A DNA stretch of 64,000 bases from Stentor roeselii (taxonomy: Eukaryota > Ciliophora > Heterotrichea > Heterotrichida > Stentoridae): positions 62,001-126,000 of the forward strand of contig RSEH01000093.1 of assembly GCA_006503475.1 (NCBI GenBank), given 5' to 3'. Below the pieces are notes generated by a model that was not told the origin of the DNA, made no database searches, and was given only the letters and a program-made list of their open reading frames with translations. The position numbers were made by a program, and so were the translations under genes. Shown here one piece after another: positions 48,901-55,338 of this stretch (the stretch's first letter is position 1; each line of letters begins with the position of its first letter).

Positions 48901-49190
48901 TCAATATTGAAAATGGAATTAACCTTAATATGAGAATCGGAATTCATACTGGAGATGTCACTGCTGGTGTCACTGGCACTAATATTGTCAGGTATGATAT
49001 TTATGGAAGTGATGTCATGATTGCCAATAAAATCGAAAGTTGTGGAGTTCCTGGGAAAATCGCTGTAAGTATGGCTACCAAGAACTTAATTGAATCTTCT
49101 CCTGACAATACTTGTAGGTTTTTACAACATGTTGACTTTAATGTCAAATCAGCCAAGAAAAAAATACAGACTTTTTTGATAGATTTATAA
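42972..49190 (+). CDS. Guanylyl cyclase with N-terminal P4-ATPase-like module
   Basis: A 2072-residue protein of the ciliate/apicomplexan type. Residues about 30-1150 resemble a P4-type ATPase (PKSIFEQFQKLSNLWFLFIS, then VGDILLIFDTKTIPADLLLL), but the phospho-acceptor motif reads NKTGTLT instead of DKTGTLT, DGET reads LGER, and GDGAND reads SDSQCD. Two membrane blocks and two cyclase domains follow. C1 (about 1395-1570) has FFCDIMDFE, KIETVGKTYM (Glu at the purine-selecting position, the second metal Asp replaced by Lys) and VNTASRM. C2 (about 1890-2060) has YADIVGF and TIGDCYVAMG with both metal Asp residues but lacks the Asn/Arg pair. One complete site could form from C2 metals and C1 Asn/Arg, the inverted arrangement described for ciliate cyclases. 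It probably makes cGMP. Confidence 0.92.
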   Translation: MASFHNREESSENHEQIRELDLFGGFSNGSDKFPTNKIWSSRFTGKKVIPKSIFEQFQKLSNLWFLFISILSFMYFENSFWNRLSRVIPLIFILGLNVFKDFLSFWQQRTTDMKTNLEIYLVWNGQDFEEKLSMDVKVGDILLIFDTKTIPADLLLLSIDGYKECFADTFAVLGERNLQVKKPVKDTQALLNGEDLSEVFNNLKRLNGQIAVFNKSKAQDFTGKIKLRGFPKATRLSYENLLLKGTIVKNAHWAIGYVLFTGPETCFCPDRKKRKISTIDKKLEIWNGLTIVALMIFTFIGFIIGQVYFKDPSAGENFAGLMKEAQNLIPISFYLVVYLIRNLKSFQLTRSGLALTVNNPEILEDLGNVDYIVVNKTGTLTENQLKAQVCVVLDKVFLNLPVFTPSEIIEFRDTARELQYLDSESYTFDDLKNSVKIRGSPAYHFLMCMACCNYTSTKGMGEEYFSLSEDDKVLVETSLLFGMKLLTRSSGAFVLNFNGEELEYVLMASQPFSTSAKKCRVLLKDPGQSHAYLYVKGSKEDMLDILSMTSEEKTGVEEFTLSRNLIKMRVVMMGYKKLTSQELENFDFTYQTALSCPVNSSGRIDDLFETFEKGCEFLGIVAIEDIVKENNSLCLKLLRQAGVKTWITSGDNEESTLIAGVGSRLFEENVRMVRLSHFSNENECRTIMMQQIKEHIKHDHGKMVEASNSFLHGSEEDDDGSNTYRMRSEPLIMNATPNVHPLQDRKRVHNLVGASNATKDQMNSIQSESIYKIRFNPNSVYFVLSVDKTGLDFGLACEENRKLFISLLFAAQCVCFHSLQSEDKTRVVRMLKNNFRFKPVVLTISDSQCDAGMIQEAHIGISLETGRSQLMNISDVSISTLSYLQDLLIFHGHWSHINLSGILSFSLYSNTLLFTVLYLFNIFSEFSGSVIISDELLVIYTILLPVIQMVFVGIYDQDLNDSQLLSFPQVYSLGVHKEIITYRRMSLALAEGLAHGVVVAIFFHLSSFNTISSEGKSLSYEDTGLSLVLTIFVINSCKLIHETHSWSLKTFAGHLISTVSIIIHVLVLSNGLTQWTGFVDNLKDLPAMMANCFLLPGVIFTLQAGVVYSKSIFWPDVLQYIKKIHLMDITFDLVSRLEFFKDELLRVYLKSKDWNSKVDIESLDFSKKTLRFLSDEKEKDYTWNKVQENLKSFRYLLVSSVICLSLLTLSISLIYEVSSKYNFIILPVLLLGFCALVKYSYSRNFYKTFIIFLPIYYFSILVFLVIAGEIFNFHYIEGNSVLIIIFLIAFNSDWFSISTLSFMSLSSTIFDSISYYKKTGHSEQVLIFLLFYTSLLLNSAAVGYGIDKTKRQEFILIQKVETEVDKSKNILSYLLPAFVRKRVKDGAKYISDDQGTVSVFFCDIMDFEEIVAGFTPLELTTFLDDVFGKFDTLCRAVGVTKIETVGKTYMACAGLKDSEEELDPYFSTVGHARRAIELGIGVLRIANSIKVRKGVTLSVKIGINSGTVTAGVIGYHKPQFSLVGDTVNTASRMASTCTAANTIQISKSTYDILEDKKGLVFTPRSAEVKGKGQMETFMVRLPIGALETTIYEVNHQASARMNHSPQGMSARTVTYFPRSSFVETQTIHERRLSNLLTHLEVSDPLQLFLRKDTEVIERVKLISFSCSESTKEKKFRLETVENNKPVIIFAMIVIILCNVLVGIVFLVSFSMSRLQNSLYLIKLLIETIFEVCLLTGIKWYSQQLWFAWSLQLVYVFSVIVELMISFFEPVDLSIQFLSYLNHVLLFSHCAELFFKHNLWSLVLVTLLRLVRVLLFDPENNVISAFYTIICTCTLIFTTFSTEKMLRTNSTLKAAANKELDKTEKLIKKMMPPHVVQKMKEESSFTDKIQHVTVLYADIVGFTAWSSTRSPEEIVGMLSELFTSFDKNCVKHNVYKVHTIGDCYVAMGFTGEANRNHLQECLNIVEFAQQMIDIIRDVNIENGINLNMRIGIHTGDVTAGVTGTNIVRYDIYGSDVMIANKIESCGVPGKIAVSMATKNLIESSPDNTCRFLQHVDFNVKSAKKKIQTFLIDL

Positions 49191-49192
49191 AT

Positions 49193-50170
49193 ATGAATAG
49201 CTTGTCTCTTGAGCTTCTTGAGTTTAGAATGGGACTCGCTAGATATTCTTTACCTTGTGCGCGAAAAAGACTTGAGATTGAGAGAAATGGGCTGAAACCC
49301 TCTGATTCTTTACTTTTTGCAGCTGTTGGAAGTGTTCCTTGTGATTCTAGAGTGCCTATGGGACTTGCTATCGATGACCAATCCAACACAGTACTAATCG
49401 CTGGATGGTCCGGAGAGTTATCAATATGGAACATGAAAGGTGAAAAGCTCGATTCATTAAACATCCATTCGGACAAAGTTCAATGTGTAGATATAAAAAA
49501 CCAAAAAATTCTAACAGGCGGTTTCGATTCAAAAGTGATTTTATCCTCACCGAATCCCCAAGAATACCAAGGCCACAACGGGCGAGTAAATTCAGTGATT
49601 TGGAGTCACTTAAGCGACTATTTCTACAGTTGTTCCCACGACATGACATGGAAAGTCTGGTCAACCGAAAGAACCAGCAGCCTGATGACTCAAGAAGGTC
49701 ACGGCCGAGGAGTCTTCACAATTTCTCAGCATCCAGACGGAGGACTTCTGGGATCAGGAGACCTTTCAGGAATAGCTGCGCTTTGGGACTTGAGGACAGG
49801 AAAACACCTGATGACCTTTAAAGACCATACGAAAAAAGTACTTGACAGTGAATTTGCTGATAATGGTTATTTATTTCTTACTGCAAGTGAAGATAACACA
49901 GTGAAAATCTGGGATCTTAGAAAAAAAAGCCTTCTTTATTCAATCCCTGCACATTCCAAACTGGTAAGTTGCTTGGCCTTATCAAATTCTAGCATTTTTT
50001 CAGGAAGTTACGATGGGACTGTAAAGATCTGGAAGTTAAATGATTTTTCTTTAGTCCAGACCTTGAACCACAACACAAAAGTCACTGACTTGGCTTTAGA
50101 CTCTTCAGGAGAAGTTCTAGTTTCAAGTAACTTCGACAGGACCTTTAAGATCTGGTCAGCAATTCATTAA
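49193..50170 (+). CDS. PRPF4: PRPF4-like WD40 protein of the U4/U6 snRNP
   Basis: A 325-residue protein with seven WD40-like repeats. Matches to Prp4 include EGHGRGVFTISQHPDGGLLG, WDLRTGKHLMTFKDHTKKV, ASEDNTVKIWDLRKKSLLYS and IPAHSKLVSC, in the same order as in human PRPF4. The N-terminal segment (LLEFRMGLARYSLPCARKRL) is short compared with the animal protein (about 520 residues) but retains the SFM-like RKRLxxER region. Prp4 stabilises U4/U6 in the tri-snRNP, fitting an organism with many tiny introns. The start codon is only 2 bases after the cyclase stop; a later Met at residue 13 is an alternative. Confidence 0.88.
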   Translation: MNSLSLELLEFRMGLARYSLPCARKRLEIERNGLKPSDSLLFAAVGSVPCDSRVPMGLAIDDQSNTVLIAGWSGELSIWNMKGEKLDSLNIHSDKVQCVDIKNQKILTGGFDSKVILSSPNPQEYQGHNGRVNSVIWSHLSDYFYSCSHDMTWKVWSTERTSSLMTQEGHGRGVFTISQHPDGGLLGSGDLSGIAALWDLRTGKHLMTFKDHTKKVLDSEFADNGYLFLTASEDNTVKIWDLRKKSLLYSIPAHSKLVSCLALSNSSIFSGSYDGTVKIWKLNDFSLVQTLNHNTKVTDLALDSSGEVLVSSNFDRTFKIWSAIH

Positions 50171-50180
50171 TCATGTTAAA

Positions 50181-52022
50181 TTAATTATTATAAGCTTCCT
50201 TTTCACACTTGTCATATTCAAGCGCTTTGGAATAGTCAGAGACAGCTTTTTCCAGAAGTCCAATAGCATCGAAACAACACCCTCTATTGAAGTAAGCATT
50301 GGCGTTAGAAGGGTCAATTGAAAGTACTTCTGAGAAATCATTAATAGCTTCTTGGTAATTTCTATTCCTCTCCAATGAAATTCCTCGATTATGAAGGGCG
50401 TGAAGGTTTTTGCTGTCCATTTGAATCACTTTCGAGTAGTCTTGAATTGCCTGGTCGAATTTACAAAGTTTTGCAAGACAATAAGCTCGATTGTTGAGTG
50501 ATTTAATGGATTCTCCAGCGTATTTCATTTCTTCTGAATAGTCTTCAACAGATTTTTCGTAGTTTTCGAGCTTTCGCCAGGTAAGAGCGCGATTTGCGTA
50601 GATTACTGGATTGGTTCGGTCAAGACTTATCGCTTTTGAAAAGTCGTTTAATGCTGATTGGAATTGCCCTGAATTACGTAAACAACAGGCTCGGTTATGC
50701 CAATAAACTGAATTTTCCTTGTCTAAACGAATGCAGATCGAAAAATCTTGAATCGCTTCTTCGTATTTTCCTTGCTTGTCGAAGACTAGACCTCGCCCGT
50801 TGTAGGATGGAGTGTATTCTGCCTCGATCTCGAGAACTCGTGAGAAATATTCTAAGGCTTTTTCTAGATCTCCTTGCTTTTCTTTTAGTGTTGCCAGATG
50901 GTGAAGTGCGTTCACGTTGTTTGGTTGAAGTCGAAGGGCTTCTGTGTAGTCTCTTTCAGCATCCTTCGAATTCTCAAGTTTATCCCAACAAAAAGCTCTA
51001 TTATAAAGTGCTTTAAAATGCTTAGAATCAAGTTTCAAAGCACTCGAGTAATCCTGAATAGCTTTTTCATAATTCTTAAGTTTTCTATAAGCAAATCCCC
51101 GATTATGATAAAAATCTGCTTTTCCAGGGTCAATCGAAATAGCTTTAGAGAAGTCATTAATAGCAAGTTCAAGTTGATCATTTTTATCATAAGTAATCCC
51201 CCTGTTATAATAAACAAAAGGATTATTCGGGTCAATTTCCACAGCTTTAGAATAACTACCAATAGCAAGTTCAAACTTTCCAAGTTTATCAAAAGCAAAA
51301 GCTCGATTAAACAAAGACTTAAAATGTGCAGGGTTGATTTTAAGCGCTTCATTATAAAATTGAATAGCGGCTGAAAAGTCTCCCTTTTGCCTAGCAGCAT
51401 ATCCTTGTGAGTGAAAAGCTTCAACATCCGCAGCTTCAGTCTTATAAGTCTGTTCCATAGCCGAGTAGCTAAAATTAGACTCATTTGGCATAAGCACTCT
51501 TTTTGACGGTACTGGCGAAATACTTCTTTCCTGGTAATTCAAAGGCGTCGTCGGTCGAACTGGCAAGCAGCCTTCATTTTTAACCTTTACCAACTTTTTC
51601 ACTGAGATAAACTTCGTTTCTTTGTCCTTCTCCAGCGCGATTGAGTAGTCCTCGATCGCCTGGGCGAAGTTTCCTTTTCGGTTCTGACAAGCTGCCCGCG
51701 CGTAGGCCGCGCTGATGTGTGAAGGGTCCAGGTCTAAAGTCGTTGAATAGTCTCGGATTGACGAGTCAAGGTCTCCTGTCTTTTCAAGGCAAGAACCTCG
51801 AGTGTAATACGCGTTCGCGTTTTTTGGGTCTATTTGAAGAGCAAGGTCACAATCTTCTGAGGCTCTTTGAAAGTCGCCTTTTTTTATGTAATTCGATGCA
51901 CGGAGCAATAAAAATTTCAGGTCTTTAGGGTTCTCGGATAACTTTTCATGGCATCGGGTTATGATCTTGTCGATTTCTTGAGAAACTCGCATTGGCTTTT
52001 GTTGAAGTGGCTCGAAGGACAT
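50181..52022 (-). CDS. Multi-TPR protein
   Basis: A 613-residue protein consisting mostly of about 14 TPR units, for example NAYYTRGSCLEKTGDLDSSI, FKSLFNRAFAFDKLGKFELA and PFVYYNRGITYDKNDQLELA. Units are regular, with conserved YxNRG and DY/DF at helix B, as in large ciliate TPR families. A short non-repeat insert (about residues 150-200) separates the first three units from the rest. It is a scaffold of unknown partner. It converges on PRPF4, with 10 bases between stops. Confidence 0.85.
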   Translation of the reverse strand: MSFEPLQQKPMRVSQEIDKIITRCHEKLSENPKDLKFLLLRASNYIKKGDFQRASEDCDLALQIDPKNANAYYTRGSCLEKTGDLDSSIRDYSTTLDLDPSHISAAYARAACQNRKGNFAQAIEDYSIALEKDKETKFISVKKLVKVKNEGCLPVRPTTPLNYQERSISPVPSKRVLMPNESNFSYSAMEQTYKTEAADVEAFHSQGYAARQKGDFSAAIQFYNEALKINPAHFKSLFNRAFAFDKLGKFELAIGSYSKAVEIDPNNPFVYYNRGITYDKNDQLELAINDFSKAISIDPGKADFYHNRGFAYRKLKNYEKAIQDYSSALKLDSKHFKALYNRAFCWDKLENSKDAERDYTEALRLQPNNVNALHHLATLKEKQGDLEKALEYFSRVLEIEAEYTPSYNGRGLVFDKQGKYEEAIQDFSICIRLDKENSVYWHNRACCLRNSGQFQSALNDFSKAISLDRTNPVIYANRALTWRKLENYEKSVEDYSEEMKYAGESIKSLNNRAYCLAKLCKFDQAIQDYSKVIQMDSKNLHALHNRGISLERNRNYQEAINDFSEVLSIDPSNANAYFNRGCCFDAIGLLEKAVSDYSKALEYDKCEKEAYNN

Positions 52023-52085
52023 TTTTATGAATCTTTAAATAGATTGGGTTTTGATTTAACTTGTTGAGGTTTTGGTTCCCCATAA

Positions 52086-53615
52086 ATGGACTTCAATCAA
52101 GATTTTCATGATCGTCTTAAAAATCTTTTTTTTGGACCTGACCCGGACTTGGCCAGGGAAAAAAGAATGAATGGGCAAGTTGAACTTAGGAAAAATAAAA
52201 GACTTGAACTCACTTATAAGAAAAGGAATTTGAAAGGACTTGACTTGGAATGGATTAATATTGAAAAATTACCTGCTGAGGACTATTCACCGGATAAGAT
52301 TGAAGAGTATTTAATGTGTTTGAAACATGATAATAAGAAAGTTAACTTGGCAGGTGTTTATGGTCTTCGCAGGATTATATCAAACCCGAAGATCACATCA
52401 TTTGATTTTATTTTTCATTCAGAAGTTCTAAATCTAATCCCAGCCTTCATGTACCTCGACAGTTTTCCTCAACTTCAATACGAGACTGCCTGGCTTGTAG
52501 GAAATCTTTTCACAGGTAGTTCCTCAGAAATCGAATCATTGATAAACCACGGGTGTTTTTCTGGTTTGACTTACATGTTGAACTCTTCAATAACGGAAGT
52601 AAAAGAACAAGCTTTTTGGGCTTTAGGGAACATGGCGACTGATTCAAGCAAATTCCGTGACTTGCTGTTAGAAGCATCAGTTTTTTCAAACCTGGTAAAA
52701 ATAGTGATGAGTCTAAACACGCCTGTGAGACTTCTTAAACAAGGATGCTGGACCTTGAGCAGTATTTGCCGCATCAAGCCAGTGCCTTCTATGAACCACT
52801 GTGAAAGTCTCGTCGTTCCTCTGACGAAAGGCCTGTTGATGCACAAGGAAATAAAAGAAAGCACTGAAGATGTGATGTTGGCGATAATTTCAATAACCGA
52901 TGCTTTTCCTGTTCTTATTTCAAGGTTCAATGATAAGGACGTGGTTCAGACTTTTATGCAATTTCTTTACATGGGACAGGCAAGACTCACTGTTTTAGCA
53001 TTGAAAGTCGTTGGGAATTTCATTGCAAGTGATGACTGCCATACAGATGTTGTTATTCGTGCTGGAGTTTTAAAGGCTTTTGCGGTACTTGCCAAAAGTG
53101 AAGACTTGGAAGTGAGAAGAGAAGTTTTCTTGTCAATTTCTAATCTTTGTGCAGGGAATTATTTGCAGTTAGAAGCTTTGTGGAACTCTGGACTGATTAA
53201 ATTACTTTTTAATGATATTCAAAAACAGCCTTTTGAGATACTTCGAGATATCAGCTGGTCACTTTACAATCTCTCTTGCAATAATTTTTTATATCTTGAA
53301 GAAAGTATCCAAGAAGGTCTTTTCACCTCCTTTTCCAATCTGCTAAATACAAAAGACTCTAAAATCCTTCGAGTGGCTTTGACTTCTCTTTCAAAAGTTC
53401 TTGAACAAGTTTCAGAAAATGCTGATTTCCATTTAATTCTTCTAAATTCTCTTCAATCTTGTGACCTTTTCAACATTTTATCTAATCTTCAACAAAGTAA
53501 AAACTCAGAGATTTCAAATCTTTCTTCAAAGCTACTCGAAGCCTACTTCGACCGAGATTCAGAATACGATTCTCTCATAACAAACATAGAAGAGTTCTCT
53601 AATTACCACATTTAA
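52086..53615 (+). CDS. Importin alpha (karyopherin alpha)
   Basis: A 509-residue importin alpha. The N-terminus holds a basic IBB-like segment (KRMNGQVELRKNKRLELTYK). About ten armadillo repeats follow, with diagnostic sequences FPQLQYETAWLVGNLFTGSS, VKEQAFWALGNMATDSSKFR, LLKQGCWTLSSICR and LRDISWSLYNLSCNN. The Trp/Asn array that grips nuclear localisation signals (WLVGNL, WALGNM, WTLSSI, WSLYNL) is mostly kept, with Asn replaced in repeat 4. It carries cargo into nuclei with importin beta. The start is in CCATAAATGG. Confidence 0.93.
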   Translation: MDFNQDFHDRLKNLFFGPDPDLAREKRMNGQVELRKNKRLELTYKKRNLKGLDLEWINIEKLPAEDYSPDKIEEYLMCLKHDNKKVNLAGVYGLRRIISNPKITSFDFIFHSEVLNLIPAFMYLDSFPQLQYETAWLVGNLFTGSSSEIESLINHGCFSGLTYMLNSSITEVKEQAFWALGNMATDSSKFRDLLLEASVFSNLVKIVMSLNTPVRLLKQGCWTLSSICRIKPVPSMNHCESLVVPLTKGLLMHKEIKESTEDVMLAIISITDAFPVLISRFNDKDVVQTFMQFLYMGQARLTVLALKVVGNFIASDDCHTDVVIRAGVLKAFAVLAKSEDLEVRREVFLSISNLCAGNYLQLEALWNSGLIKLLFNDIQKQPFEILRDISWSLYNLSCNNFLYLEESIQEGLFTSFSNLLNTKDSKILRVALTSLSKVLEQVSENADFHLILLNSLQSCDLFNILSNLQQSKNSEISNLSSKLLEAYFDRDSEYDSLITNIEEFSNYHI

Positions 53616-53662
53616 AAATGCTTGTCTTCATCACCTGATGCTTATTTCGTCTTTAATAAATA

Positions 53663-55234
53663 ATGCTTTATCTTCCTCTCCTGCTTCTTTCATCATCAGC
53701 CAGTTCACCAGATCGAAGACTAGACAACCTTCCAACTCCCGGTCTAACCGATCACCAAATCCAAGAAGGAGGTTTTTTGATTTACATCCTAGGACTGGTT
53801 TTCATCTTTTTCGCGATTCACGAAGTGACTTCCAAGTACCTGATCCCTTCAATGAACTCAATGATTGACAATTGGAAGTTGAAACGTGATGCGATTGGAG
53901 AGATTCTTTTATCACTGAGCATAAGTCTTCCAGAGATTTTCATTGTTTCATTTTCCACGTATTTGACAGATAACACCCTAGGACTCGCGACAGTTTACGG
54001 CTCAGCAGCGATGAAGGGCATGCTGTGCATTGGCATCTGCAGCTTAACTAGCACAAAAGGCGCTGAACTTCATTGGTGGGTCGTCGTACGAGACTCACTT
54101 TTTAACACCCTGGGACTTTCCTTGCTCATCATTCTCACCTGGTCCTCAACAGTCGTCTGGTGGGAAGGCTTGATTTTGTTGGGTCTTTACTCCATGTATG
54201 CAGTGGCTTCTTACTACAACAAGTGGATTGAAAGAAGTGTTAAAAAATATCTGAGAATTCCTTATGAAGGTGATGAAATCGACTTTCACTTACTACCTGA
54301 AAGGGTCTTTCCTATTAGAAGATACTCGATCACTGACTTAAAAGACTTCATTCCTCCGCAACTTAACTTCAAAAAAGGCGTCCTTGCGAAAATGATTCGA
54401 AATGCACAACTTCAAGTCGTTAAAAGTCACTCTGACCGACTCATGGAGTTGAGGGCGAAACTGAAAAATATTTTTTATATCATCCTTAGAGCCATTGAGG
54501 AAAAAAAACGATGCAGCATTCAAAACAGACTCGATCGAAAAGTACTGAAAAAATTTGAAGGAGAGGAAAATTCAAGTAACCCGATTCAAGAAGAAATCGT
54601 TTCAAGGATCAAGAAACTTGAGTCTATCAGGTCTGAAGAAGTGACGAATCAACAGCAAGTCGTGAAAGTCGTTGCTCGAGGTTCACGTCTAAAGCATTAC
54701 TTTTTACTTCCATTGACGTACATGTTGAAGTTTTCTATTCCAAATTCAGAAAAATACCCGAAAATGTCACCGATTTCTGTAGTGTCTTCTTTTTTATGGC
54801 TGGGTGTTCTTTGTTTCTTCATGGTCTGGTGGATGGCCGAGGTCGGCAGGGGACTTCTCATTCCTCATGGAGTTCTTGGAGTCATCTTCGTAGCTGCAGG
54901 TCTCAACGTTCCTAAAATAATAAACTCGGTGTCGAAATGCTTGCAAGGAGAAGAGGAAGTAATGCTCAGTCACTCAATCAAGCCGAATAATGTCGCCTTT
55001 ACACTTGCTGTTGGACTTGCCTGGTTTTTTTATGGAGTTGTGACAGGAAAAGAACTACCAATCGACTCTGCTATTATTTACACTTCACTTACTCTTATTA
55101 CAGCTCTTGGGTGCTCTTATGTTTTCATTGGAGGCTTCAAGTGGAAGCTTTCGAGAAGTCTTGGAGTTGTTCTTCTTTTCTTTTATTTCTCATTTTTGCT
55201 CTTTTTCTTGCTACTCGAGTTTAAACAACTTTAA
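53663..55234 (+). CDS. NCKX-like cation exchanger with degenerate alpha-repeats
   Basis: A 523-residue membrane protein with an N-terminal signal peptide, two five-helix-like membrane halves and a large charged central loop (about residues 190-350). Organisation and some sequence resemble K-dependent Na/Ca exchangers: LSISLPEIFIVSFSTYL in the first half matches GSAPEL with Pro-Glu kept, and VAAGLNVPKIINSVSKC in the second matches AAGTSIPDLITS. The second-repeat Asp that binds cations is Lys here, and no acidic residue replaces the second site. Classic calcium exchange is therefore doubtful; altered specificity or a non-transport role is possible. The start is TAATAAATAATG. Confidence 0.7.
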   Translation: MLYLPLLLLSSSASSPDRRLDNLPTPGLTDHQIQEGGFLIYILGLVFIFFAIHEVTSKYLIPSMNSMIDNWKLKRDAIGEILLSLSISLPEIFIVSFSTYLTDNTLGLATVYGSAAMKGMLCIGICSLTSTKGAELHWWVVVRDSLFNTLGLSLLIILTWSSTVVWWEGLILLGLYSMYAVASYYNKWIERSVKKYLRIPYEGDEIDFHLLPERVFPIRRYSITDLKDFIPPQLNFKKGVLAKMIRNAQLQVVKSHSDRLMELRAKLKNIFYIILRAIEEKKRCSIQNRLDRKVLKKFEGEENSSNPIQEEIVSRIKKLESIRSEEVTNQQQVVKVVARGSRLKHYFLLPLTYMLKFSIPNSEKYPKMSPISVVSSFLWLGVLCFFMVWWMAEVGRGLLIPHGVLGVIFVAAGLNVPKIINSVSKCLQGEEEVMLSHSIKPNNVAFTLAVGLAWFFYGVVTGKELPIDSAIIYTSLTLITALGCSYVFIGGFKWKLSRSLGVVLLFFYFSFLLFFLLLEFKQL

Positions 55235-55338
55235 ATCAAATGATTAAATAACAAAATTCCTCGAAATAATTTAAGCTAAATCTCTGTCAATAATACTAAG
55301 TCAGTACTCAAGGCCCTTAAAAAAATGGATGATTATAA

